13,075 bases of DNA from Christensenellaceae bacterium. Lineage in GTDB: Bacteria > Bacillota > Clostridia > Christensenellales > Aristaeellaceae. Below are positions 6,039 through 12,930 of the stretch, piece after piece. Positions within the stretch are counted from its first letter, which is position 1; each line of letters begins with the position of its first letter. The notes beneath the pieces were generated by a model. That model worked only from the letters and a program-made list of their open reading frames with translations, searched no databases and had not been told where the DNA came from. Made by a program: the position numbers and the translations under genes. Location of the stretch: the NCBI GenBank assembly GCA_017881705.1, contig JADGQP010000091.1, positions 1-13,075 on the forward strand, given 5' to 3'.

Positions 6039-7052
6039 ATGGCAGAATTCATTAACCCGACGCTTGTGCCCAAGCGTAAACTGGCAACCGGAGAAGAGAT
6101 TCCCTGCATCGGCATGGGCACGTTCGGCAGTGATCGGTTCACTCCCGAACAAGTTTCCAACGCGGTGGCAGGCGCCATCCGCTGCGGTTATCGTATGTTT
6201 GACTGCGCAGCGATCTACTGCAACGAGGACCTGATCGGCGAAGTGTTCGCAGCCGCGCTTCAGGAAGGCGTTGTAAAGCGCGAGGAGCTCTTTATTACCT
6301 CCAAAGTGTGGAACGACATGCACGGCAAGGGGGATGTGCTGCTGTCCTGCGCGAAAACGCTGCGCGACCTGAAACTGGACTATATCGACGCGTTTTTCGT
6401 ACACTGGCCGTTCCCCAACCACCATGCGCCGGGCTGCGACGGCGACAGCCGCAACCCCAACAGCACGCCTTTCTCGGTCGACGCTTTTATGGCGACCTGG
6501 CGGCAAATGGAACATCTGCATGATATGGGCCTGGCGCGCCACATCGGCATGAGCAGTATGACGATCCCCAAGCTGGAGGCCGTGCTGCCCCTGTGCCGCA
6601 TCAAACCGTCGCTGATCGAGATGGAACTGCACCCCTGCTTCCAGCAGCAGGCGCTGTTTGATTATGTGGTCGCCCATCATATCATGCCCATCGGCTTCTG
6701 CCCCATCGGCAGCCCCACCAGGCCGGACCGCGATATGACGCCCGATGACATCGCGGATATCACCTTACCCGAAGTAGTAGCGATTGCCAAGGCGCACGGC
6801 GTTCATCCCGCGGTGATCTGCCTGAAATGGGCCGTACAGCGTGGGCAGATCCCCATCCCCTTCTCGATTCACGAAAACGAGTATGTTTCCAACCTGCGCT
6901 GCACCATGGTAGACCCGCTGACAGACGCCGAAATGAAAACGCTGAAAACGGTCGAGCGGAACTGCCGCCTGATCAAGGGCCAGGTGTTCCTGTGGCCGAG
7001 CGCGACGGATTGGCACGACCTGTGGGATGAAAACGGCGTAATCGTGAAATAA
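6039..7052 (+). CDS. Aldo/keto reductase (aldose-reductase type)
   Basis: The 337-residue TIM-barrel oxidoreductase has the complete AKR catalytic tetrad: D55 and Y60 in MFDCAAIY, K89 in ITSKVW and H122 in FFVHWP. It also has GYRMFDCAAIYCNED and the C-terminal cofactor-loop region ending in PFSIHENEY. AKRs use NAD(P)H to reduce aldehydes and aldoses to alcohols, or run in reverse. The ATG follows AAAGAAGG (6024-6031) with seven-base spacing, 29 bases after the kinase stop, and the next gene begins 13 bases after its own stop. Its place in a galactitol-type operon suggests an aldose-polyol interconversion, for example a galactose-configured aldose to galactitol. Reduction of lactaldehyde or another toxic aldehyde is an alternative. 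The specific substrate cannot be read from the sequence. Confidence 0.9.
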   Translation: MAEFINPTLVPKRKLATGEEIPCIGMGTFGSDRFTPEQVSNAVAGAIRCGYRMFDCAAIYCNEDLIGEVFAAALQEGVVKREELFITSKVWNDMHGKGDVLLSCAKTLRDLKLDYIDAFFVHWPFPNHHAPGCDGDSRNPNSTPFSVDAFMATWRQMEHLHDMGLARHIGMSSMTIPKLEAVLPLCRIKPSLIEMELHPCFQQQALFDYVVAHHIMPIGFCPIGSPTRPDRDMTPDDIADITLPEVVAIAKAHGVHPAVICLKWAVQRGQIPIPFSIHENEYVSNLRCTMVDPLTDAEMKTLKTVERNCRLIKGQVFLWPSATDWHDLWDENGVIVK

Positions 7053-7065
7053 GGAGAGCGCTACA

Positions 7066-7494
7066 ATGCTTAAAAACATACCGCACCAAATGCCGCCCGA
7101 GCTGATGAAGGCCATGCTGGAAATGGGCCATGGCGACGAACTGCTGCTGTGCGACGGCAATTACCCCAAGTTCGGCTGCCCGGAGCGCTGCGTGCGCATG
7201 GACGGGTATGGCATCAGCGAAATTCTGGATATGATCCTGCGGTTTCTCCCGCTGGATCCCTATGTGGAACACCCCACCACGCTGATGGCCGTGCTGAAGG
7301 GCGACCCCTACAAGCCCGAGATCTGGGATGAGTACCGTACCATCGGTAAAAAGTACGAAGCGGACGGCCTGCGTGAAGAAGCTGTGGAAAAACCCGTATT
7401 TTACGAAAAAGGGCGGCACTGCTACATCTGCGTCGCCACGGGTGAAAAAGCGCTTTATGCCAACGTGATCCTAAAAAAGGGCGTAGTAAAATGA
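7066..7494 (+). CDS. fucU: RbsD/FucU-family sugar mutarotase, FucU-like
   Basis: The 142-residue protein has the RbsD/FucU family layout. The N-terminal MGHGDELLLCDGNYP (H22, D24, D30) is the family's catalytic signature. A central helix-rich part is followed by the C-terminal YICVATGEKALYANVILKKGV. The family interconverts anomers of free sugars: FucU acts on L-fucose, RbsD on ribose. The spacing and the C-terminal end favour FucU. It is the last gene of the first operon, with AAGGAG (7051-7056) overlapping the preceding stop, and is followed by a strong terminator (7535-7569). It is separated from the fucose genes by the AraC-type regulator. It may serve L-fucose made available to FucI, or a galactose-configured sugar used by the first operon. 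L-fucose is 6-deoxy-L-galactose, so both ideas concern galacto-configured rings. Confidence 0.85.
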   Translation: MLKNIPHQMPPELMKAMLEMGHGDELLLCDGNYPKFGCPERCVRMDGYGISEILDMILRFLPLDPYVEHPTTLMAVLKGDPYKPEIWDEYRTIGKKYEADGLREEAVEKPVFYEKGRHCYICVATGEKALYANVILKKGVVK

Positions 7495-7534
7495 ATCCTC
7501 CGGCGTACAGCCTCCTATACGTCGGGTTCCGCCG

Positions 7535-7569
7535 ACCGCCTCTCCCCTGCACCGGGAGAGGCGGTTTTT
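7535..7569 (+). terminator. Rho-independent terminator of the galactitol/tagatose-type operon
   Basis: A 12-bp stem (7535-7546 with 7554-7565, closing on an A-T pair) encloses a seven-base loop and ends in TTTTT (7565-7569). It lies about 40 bases after the TGA of the FucU-like gene. Confidence 0.93.
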
Positions 7570-7847
7570 ACATATCGAGAAAGTGGCTATGCCACTTTCT
7601 CGAGCTTACGCCCTTCCCCTGTTCGCTACGCTCACGGGCGGGGAAAGGCGCAGAGAAACCTTGCTTCGCAAGGCTTCCGAAACCACCGCGCATGTCGCTG
7701 GTTTCGGATTTCAGTCGGCGGGCTTCGGCTCCCCGACACCTCCTAGAAAATTGTGCCTTAGCAACTGGGCTGCCTCACCTTATGCTGGGATAAGGCAGCC
7801 TTGTCCTCTTGGCAAATCCGACGAACCAGCGCTGGGTATAAACGGTG
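7570..7847. other. Hairpin-rich non-coding region between the two sugar loci
   Basis: No gene with a convincing start lies here. The stretch is densely folded. It contains the palindrome at 7575-7603, a CTTCCCC/GGGGAAAG arm pair near 7613-7647, CCTTGC/GCAAGG at 7659-7673, and a 10-bp stem TCCGAAACCA/TGGTTTCGGA at 7676-7708. Further hairpins are GTCGG/CCGAC at 7714-7737 and GGCTGCCT/AGGCAGCC at 7768-7800. The last two could help terminate the AraC-type transcript, which ends at 7848 on the minus strand, but neither has a clear T run. Overall it resembles a dispersed palindromic repeat element. Confidence 0.55.
7575..7603. repeat. Perfect palindromic hairpin, AAAGTGGC...GCCACTTT type (copy 2)
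   Basis: A perfect 13-bp stem (7575-7587 with 7591-7603) encloses a three-base TAT loop. It begins five bases after the T tract of the operon terminator, just as copy 1 at 183-210 follows another terminator. There is no T run after it, so it is unlikely to be a second terminator. Confidence 0.65.
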
Positions 7848-8732
7848 TTACACAGCCGATTCCCCCGCTTTAGGCTGTGCGCGCAGCATTTTGCGGTAGC
7901 TGCCCGGCGTGACGCCTTTATATTTTTTAAAACTGCGAATAAAGTAATTCAAATCGGCAAAGCCTGTATCCAGCGCGATCTCGGTCACGTTGCGCTCGGT
8001 GGCCACCAAAGCGTAGCAGGCCATCTCCACCCGATAATAGGCGATATAGTCCACCGGCGTACGGTGCGTCGCCTCCTTGAAGAAGCGGCACAGGTATTTA
8101 GGCGTAAGCCCGACCGACGCAGCCAGCTGCGCAAGATGCAGCGGCTCGGTGTAATGATCCTCGATAATCTCAAACACCTTTTTAAGCTTCAGCATTCGCC
8201 GGTTTTCCGCCCCGTCGGGTTGCTCGCAGCGCGTATAGGCTTTCTGGTGATAAATTTCCCCGGCGAACCGGTACAGGCATCCCAGCGTTATAAGTGTATA
8301 GCCCTCGTACCGGCGACGAAGCGCGTCAAACATAGGAAGCAGCGTCTGCCGTACCAGCGCGCTTTCCGCGGCAAAGCGCGGCGCAACCGCCGCGTGCCCG
8401 TCCATCAGGTCGCCGATATAGCGTCGGCCCAGGTCGTCGCTGCGCATTAGCAGGCGCAGATCCAGCACCACACATTCATACTCGCACTCATCCGGCTCGC
8501 CGCCGTGCAGCAGACCCGACGCGATATAGGCCGCGTCGCCCGCCGCAAGCACGTGGGTTTCGCCGCCGACGTTCAACCTAAAGCGACCCCTGATGATATG
8601 AATGATTTCCACTTCGTCATGCCAATGGTAGGGCATTTCGTACCGGCTGTGGTTGCGGTCCACAAAGTAATAATCCAGCGGAAACGAAAGGGAACCCCGC
8701 TGTTTGTTCTCATGGTACCTCAGGTTGCTCAC
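7848..8732 (-). CDS. AraC-family regulator with N-terminal cupin, likely activator of the fucose-type operon
   Basis: The 294-residue protein has an N-terminal cupin-like sensor (about 15-95) with the motif HWHDEVEIIHIIRG (H36, H38) and a later LLHGGEPDECEYECVVLDL. The C-terminal AraC/XylS DNA-binding domain (about 180-285) has two helix-turn-helices: LAQLAASVGLTPKYLCRFFKE (199-220) and VTEIALDTGFADLNYFIRSFKK (249-270), ending KGVTPGSYRK. The start is GTG at 8732, with GGGGGAGG nine bases upstream; the next in-frame ATG is 32 codons in and would cut into the cupin. Proteins of this build are usually sugar-responsive activators. The gene is divergent from the FucA-FucI genes with 122 bp between starts, so control of that operon is the simplest reading. 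The effector is probably L-fucose, L-fuculose or a phosphate of it. Confidence 0.93.
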   Translation of the reverse strand: MSNLRYHENKQRGSLSFPLDYYFVDRNHSRYEMPYHWHDEVEIIHIIRGRFRLNVGGETHVLAAGDAAYIASGLLHGGEPDECEYECVVLDLRLLMRSDDLGRRYIGDLMDGHAAVAPRFAAESALVRQTLLPMFDALRRRYEGYTLITLGCLYRFAGEIYHQKAYTRCEQPDGAENRRMLKLKKVFEIIEDHYTEPLHLAQLAASVGLTPKYLCRFFKEATHRTPVDYIAYYRVEMACYALVATERNVTEIALDTGFADLNYFIRSFKKYKGVTPGSYRKMLRAQPKAGESAV

Positions 8733-8780
8733 GTTTGCCCGCCTCCCCCAACCAATGTGAATATCGTGCTACTTTATGCT

Positions 8781-8809
8781 ATAATAACAGGAGAATTTTC
8801 GTTTGACAA
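8781..8809 (-). promoter_or_regulatory. Promoter candidate for the AraC-family gene
   Basis: On the minus strand TTGTCA (8804-8809), a 17-bp spacer and TATTAT (8781-8786) predict a start near 8774, some 40 bases before the GTG at 8732. Its -35 box overlaps the -35 box of the divergent fucose-type promoter. Confidence 0.55.
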
Positions 8810-8831
8810 GGCGTATCCTATAATATACGAT
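8803..8831 (+). promoter_or_regulatory. Promoter candidate of the fucose-type operon
   Basis: TTGACA (8803-8808), a 17-bp spacer and TACGAT (8826-8831, four of six consensus bases) form one reading. The start would be near 8838, giving a leader of about 17 bases. A perfect TATAAT at 8819-8824 is a second reading, with only weak TTTTCG at 17-bp spacing (8796-8801). Another TATAAT with an extended TG lies at 8780-8785. A weak -35 or -10 combination would fit an AraC-type activated promoter. An inverted repeat CGTAT/ATACG (8812-8829) overlaps this region. The exact promoter is uncertain. Confidence 0.45.
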
Positions 8832-8854
8832 TATATGGAAACGAGGGATGTGAA

Positions 8855-9580
8855 TTGAATACGGATACGTTGAAAGAACAGATCTGCGACGTATGTCACC
8901 GGATGTGGCAGCAGGGTTGGGTCGCGGCCAACGACGGAAACGTTTCCGTCAAACTGCCGGACGGCACGTTTTGGATTACCCCGTCGGGTGTCAGCAAAAG
9001 CTTCATCACGCCGGAAATGCTACTGCGCGTAAACGCTGCCATGGAAGTTTTGGAAGGGCCTGAAGGCAACGTGCCCTCCAGCGAACTGAAAATGCACATA
9101 CGCTGCTACGAAAAGCGCAACGACGTGGGCGCCGTGGTGCACGCGCACCCCCCGACCGCCACCGGTTACGCGGTGGCCAATATCCCGTTGGACGAATACA
9201 GCATGATCGAAACGGTCATCACCATCGGCGCGGTACCCATAACACCCTACGGCGCGCCCTCCACCCGTGAGGTGCCCGACGCGATAGAGCCCTATCTGCA
9301 AAATCACGACGCGCTGCTGCTGCAAAACCACGGCGCGCTTACGCTGGGTAAGGATTTGCTGACCGCGTATTACCGCATGGAAACCCTTGAGCTGTTTGCG
9401 AAAATCAGCTTTACGGCGCGAATGTTAGGCGGCGCGCAGGAGATCAGCCGCAAGAATATCGATAAGTTGCTTGATCTGCGCGAGAATTATTACCACGTTA
9501 CCGGCAGGCACCCGGGCTACGAAAAGTGCCAGCCGCCGCAAACGCCCTGTGACCCCGCACCGGAAAAGGAGGACGAGTAA
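8855..9580 (+). CDS. fucA: Class II aldolase/adducin family protein, L-fuculose-1-phosphate aldolase-like
   Basis: The 241-residue zinc aldolase would cleave L-fuculose 1-phosphate to dihydroxyacetone phosphate and L-lactaldehyde. Family features are ANDGNVSVKLPDG (phosphate-binding loop), TPSGVSK, SSELKMH with the catalytic E77, zinc ligands H96 and H98 in VVHAHPP, and H159 in LLQNHGAL. The start is a TTG at 8855, seven bases after AGGG. The nearby ATG (8848) and GTG (8850) run straight into stops, so TTG is the only sensible start. The last 20 or so residues are proline- and acid-rich and lie outside the catalytic core. The fucose isomerase gene starts one base after its stop, which fixes the pathway. 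Ribulose 1-phosphate from D-arabinose is a known alternative substrate of the family. Confidence 0.88.
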   Translation: MNTDTLKEQICDVCHRMWQQGWVAANDGNVSVKLPDGTFWITPSGVSKSFITPEMLLRVNAAMEVLEGPEGNVPSSELKMHIRCYEKRNDVGAVVHAHPPTATGYAVANIPLDEYSMIETVITIGAVPITPYGAPSTREVPDAIEPYLQNHDALLLQNHGALTLGKDLLTAYYRMETLELFAKISFTARMLGGAQEISRKNIDKLLDLRENYYHVTGRHPGYEKCQPPQTPCDPAPEKEDE

Positions 9581-9581
9581 T

Positions 9582-11363
9582 ATGCTGTATCCTAAAATCG
9601 GTATTCGGCCTGTGATTGACGGCCGCTGGGGCGGCGTTCGGGAAGGGCTGGAGAAACAGACCCTGAACATGGCGCTGGCTGCCAAGGCTTTGATCGAAAG
9701 CCTGCGCTATCCGGACGGCACGCCTGTGCAGGCGGTGGTCGCCCCTTCCACCATCGGCGGCGGCGCGGAAGCGGCGTTGTGCGAGGAGCATTTTTCAAGC
9801 CAGAACGTCGTTGCGACGCTCACCGTAACGCCCTGCTGGTGCTATGGCATGGAAACTTTCGATATGAACCCGCTGACCATTAAGGCCGTATGGGGCTTCA
9901 ACGGCACGGAACGCCCAGGCGCGGTATATCTGGCGGCTGTGCTGGCCGCGTACGCGCAAAAAGGACTGCCCGCTTTCAGCATCTACGGGCGTGATGTGCG
10001 CGACGCAAGCGATTCACCCATTCCCGACGACGTGCGGGAAAAGATTATCCGTTTCGCACAATGCGCCATCTCGGTAGGCTGGATGCGCAACAAAGCCTAT
10101 GTAAACCTTGGCGGCGTGGCAATGGGCATCATGGGCAGCTACTGCGATACCATGGCGTTCCAGAAATATTTCGGCATCCGTACCGAGTGGGTCGATATGA
10201 CCGAGATCCTTCGCCGCATGAAACTGGAAATCTACGACCCCGAAGAATATAGCCTCGCGTTTGAATGGGTGCACACCCACTGCCCGGAAGGGTTCGATTG
10301 CAACGCCGGAAAGACCCTGCCGGAGGTGATCGTCCGCTCCAAGGCCGTTCCCCCGCAGGAGGATTGGTCGTTCGTCGTTAAAATGACGCTGATCGTCCGC
10401 GATATCCTCTTTGGCAACCCGAAACTGGCCGAGTTGGGCTGGCACGAAGAGGCGCTCGGCAAAAACGCCATCGCGGGCGGTTTCCAGGGCCAGCGCAATT
10501 GGACGGATTGGCTGCCCAACGCCGACTTTACCGAAAGCTTTATGGCAAGCACCTTCGACTGGCACGGCCCCAAATCGCCCGTACCCTTCGCCACGGAAAA
10601 TGATACGCTCAACGGCGTGGCGATGATGCTGGGGTGGCTTACCGCGCAGACCGCGCCGTGCTTTCACGACGTACGCACCTACTGGAGCCCCGAGGCGGTT
10701 AAACGCGTAACGGGATGGCAGCCTGATGGTCTGGCTAAAAACGGCTTTATCCACCTGATCAACAGCGGCGCGACGGCGCTGGACGCCACCGGCGCCTGCC
10801 GGAACGCGCAAGGCAAGCCGGTTATGAAACCCTTCTGGGACATGACGGACAAGGATATCGCAGGCTGCCTTGAGGCGACCGATTGGTGCCGCGCCAATTA
10901 CGAATACTTCCGCGGGGGCGGATTCTCCAGCCACTTTGCCACACAGGCCGAAATGCCTGTGACCATGCTGCGCGCGAACATCGTGGAGGGCGTAGGCATG
11001 GTGATGCAGATTGCCGAAGGCAGCACCTTGTTGTTGCCTAACGACGTTCACCGCACGTTGGATGAGCGCACCGACCGCACCTGGCCCACCACCTGGTTTG
11101 CGCCACGCCTTACGGGAGAAGGCGCGTTCCGCGATGTATACAGCGTTATGGCTAACTGGGGTGCCAACCACGGCGTTACCGTATACGGGCATGTGGGTGC
11201 GGCGCTGATTACGCTTTGCTCCATGCTGCGCATTCCGGTCAGCATGCACAACGTGCCAGAGAGCGAGTTGTTTCGCCCGCACAGTTGGGCCGCGTTCGGC
11301 ACACAGGGTTCCGAAGCCGCCGATTACGCCGCCTGCAAGCATTACGGCCCGCTGTACGATTAA
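9582..11363 (+). CDS. fucI: L-fucose isomerase (also D-arabinose isomerase)
   Basis: The 593-residue cytoplasmic isomerase converts L-fucose to L-fuculose, and in many species D-arabinose to D-ribulose, using a divalent metal. Its length matches E. coli FucI (591). The opening YPKIGIRPVIDGRWGGVRE and the metal site residues match with an offset of two: E339 in ATENDTLNG, D363 in FHDVRTYWSPEAV and H530 in WGANHGV, against E337, D361 and H528. The ATG at 9582 has an ideal AAGGAGG nearby (9566-9572). The gene starts one base after the aldolase stop. No in-frame disruption is visible and all catalytic residues are present. Of all genes in the window this has the firmest functional call. Confidence 0.96.
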   Translation: MLYPKIGIRPVIDGRWGGVREGLEKQTLNMALAAKALIESLRYPDGTPVQAVVAPSTIGGGAEAALCEEHFSSQNVVATLTVTPCWCYGMETFDMNPLTIKAVWGFNGTERPGAVYLAAVLAAYAQKGLPAFSIYGRDVRDASDSPIPDDVREKIIRFAQCAISVGWMRNKAYVNLGGVAMGIMGSYCDTMAFQKYFGIRTEWVDMTEILRRMKLEIYDPEEYSLAFEWVHTHCPEGFDCNAGKTLPEVIVRSKAVPPQEDWSFVVKMTLIVRDILFGNPKLAELGWHEEALGKNAIAGGFQGQRNWTDWLPNADFTESFMASTFDWHGPKSPVPFATENDTLNGVAMMLGWLTAQTAPCFHDVRTYWSPEAVKRVTGWQPDGLAKNGFIHLINSGATALDATGACRNAQGKPVMKPFWDMTDKDIAGCLEATDWCRANYEYFRGGGFSSHFATQAEMPVTMLRANIVEGVGMVMQIAEGSTLLLPNDVHRTLDERTDRTWPTTWFAPRLTGEGAFRDVYSVMANWGANHGVTVYGHVGAALITLCSMLRIPVSMHNVPESELFRPHSWAAFGTQGSEAADYAACKHYGPLYD

Positions 11364-11493
11364 GCCAAATCGGCGCGCTTTAACGGCTGTTTAACCGGCG
11401 ATGCGGCATGAGTTAATCGTACCCTGCCGCCTCAGCCCATGGCACGCACGCACTATAAACCATAATCCAAACGCCGATGCGGGAGGGTTCGCA
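11364..11493. other. 130-bp gap inside the fucose-type gene cluster
   Basis: The gap between the isomerase and the kinase contains no clear terminator hairpin and no good sigma-70 promoter. An AT-rich TATAAA at 11454-11459 lacks a matching -35. An in-frame open stretch back to 11401 has no ribosome binding site. CGATGCGG occurs twice, near 11399 and 11475. The kinase is probably still co-transcribed with fucI. Confidence 0.4.
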
Positions 11494-12930
11494 ATGGGCA
11501 GTTATGCGTTGGCGATCGATCTTGGCGCAAGCGGAGGGCGGCACATCGTAGGCCGTATCGAAGGGGATCAAATCGCGCTTACGGAAGTGTACCGTTTCCA
11601 AAACGATATGGTGCAGCGCAACGACCATCTCTGCTGGGATAGGGACGCGCTGTTTGCGCATATCCTCGTCGGCATGAAAAAGTGCGCCGAGCTGGGCATG
11701 GTCCCCGCAACCGTCGGTATCGACACATGGGGCGTGGATTATACGCTTATGAATGAAGATGGCAATCCGGTCGGCGATTCCGTCGCATACCGCGACGCGC
11801 GTACCGAAGGAATGCCCGCCCGGCTGGATGCTTCCATCAGCCCGCGGAAACTGTATGCCGCAACCGGCGTGGCGCGGCAATCCTACAATACCGTTTACCA
11901 GCTTATGGCGGAAAATCTGGCTCATCCGCGCAATCTGGCGGAGAACCCCCGCCTTCTGTTTACCCCCAGCTATCTGAGTTACCGCTTATGCGGCATTGCG
12001 CGCAACGAATACTCCATGGCATCCACCAGCGGGTTGTTAAACGCGCGAACCTGCGGATGGAACCGGGCCGTATTGTCGGCTGCCGGAATCCCCGCGAATG
12101 TGTTGGGCGGGAAACCGGTTCCGTCCGGTACGCCGCTGGGCTTCCTTTCTCCGGATATCGCAGAGGCCGTAGGGTTTTCTTGTAAAGTCGTGCTGACGAC
12201 CAGCCACGATACCGCGGGCGCCTATCTGGCGACCCCTGTGTCGGCCGGAAACCCCGCCATCCTTTCCAGCGGTACATGGAGCCTGCTAGGCATGGAGCTG
12301 GACAGGCCTATTACGACCGAGGCCGCGCGGCGCGCTGGATTCACCAACGAAAAAGGCTATAACGCCAAGGTTCTGTTTATTCGCAACATCACGGGGCTTT
12401 GGATTTTACAGGCGATCTGCAGGGAATGGAACCGTCGCCTATCCTATGCCGAAATGGCGGAGACGGCGTTAGGCGGCAAGGATTACCAACCCATCTTCGA
12501 CGCTTCCGACGAGCGGTTCCTGTCGCCAGCCTGCATGAGCGCGGAAATCCTTGCAGCGCTTTCGCAATCCGGCGCCCCCACACCGGCGAACGATGCGCAA
12601 CTTTTATACTGTATCCACCATAGCCTCGCGTGCTGTTATCAGGTCGCGGTCGACCATCTGTCCCGCTTAACGGGGCGGCCGGTGACCGCTATACACGTGG
12701 TGGGCGGCGGCTGCCAAAACCGCACCCTGAACCAGCTGACCGCCGATTGCACGGGGCTTACGGTATATGCAGGCCCGGTAGAAGCTACGGCGCTGGGAAA
12801 TCTGGCCGTGCAGTGGATCGCCGAAAAGCAAATCGACGGCGTTACGCAGGCGCGGCGCATTATACAAAACAGCGTTCAGCGGGAGGTATATTCTCCCCGC
12901 CCGACAGCAGACAGGGAACCTTCCGTATAA
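11494..12930 (+). CDS. FGGY-family deoxyketose kinase, rhamnulokinase/L-fuculokinase type
   Basis: The 478-residue kinase has the RhaB-type signatures: AIDLGASGGRHIVGRIEGD at the N-terminus (D9), VGIDTWGVDYTLM for sugar binding, and TTSHDTAGAY with the catalytic D239. It also has LSSGTWSLLGMELD and the C-terminal adenosine motif VVGGGCQNRTLNQLTAD. RhaB phosphorylates L-rhamnulose. Here, after a FucA-type aldolase and FucI, L-fuculose (giving L-fuculose 1-phosphate) is the expected substrate. The resemblance is closer to RhaB than to E. coli FucK, whose N-terminal motif differs. The ATG at 11494 follows GGGAGGG with a six-base gap. The longer frame from 11401 has no ribosome binding site and adds 31 residues before the phosphate loop. 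No isomerase or aldolase for rhamnose is visible, so a rhamnose role is unlikely. Confidence 0.9.
   Translation: MGSYALAIDLGASGGRHIVGRIEGDQIALTEVYRFQNDMVQRNDHLCWDRDALFAHILVGMKKCAELGMVPATVGIDTWGVDYTLMNEDGNPVGDSVAYRDARTEGMPARLDASISPRKLYAATGVARQSYNTVYQLMAENLAHPRNLAENPRLLFTPSYLSYRLCGIARNEYSMASTSGLLNARTCGWNRAVLSAAGIPANVLGGKPVPSGTPLGFLSPDIAEAVGFSCKVVLTTSHDTAGAYLATPVSAGNPAILSSGTWSLLGMELDRPITTEAARRAGFTNEKGYNAKVLFIRNITGLWILQAICREWNRRLSYAEMAETALGGKDYQPIFDASDERFLSPACMSAEILAALSQSGAPTPANDAQLLYCIHHSLACCYQVAVDHLSRLTGRPVTAIHVVGGGCQNRTLNQLTADCTGLTVYAGPVEATALGNLAVQWIAEKQIDGVTQARRIIQNSVQREVYSPRPTADREPSV

Noticed and set aside
5709..6680. A 323-codon minus-strand frame opposite the PfkB kinase and aldo/keto reductase genes
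   Set aside because: It overlaps two clear family members on the plus strand and has no family signature of its own.
7491..7793. A 100-codon plus-strand frame after the FucU-like gene
   Set aside because: It reads through the operon terminator and the palindromic repeats. No ribosome binding site fits and the translation has no recognisable pattern.
7535..7800. Repeated hairpins considered as a CRISPR array or a tRNA/small RNA gene
   Set aside because: The hairpins differ from each other and are not regularly spaced. No cas gene, tRNA cloverleaf or clear promoter is visible.
10014..11342. A 442-codon minus-strand frame opposite fucI
   Set aside because: It is a shadow of the fucose isomerase, whose catalytic residues are all intact on the plus strand.
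11401..11493. A 31-codon extension of the second FGGY kinase
   Set aside because: No ribosome binding site precedes 11401, while GGGAGGG is well placed before the ATG at 11494, where family homology begins.
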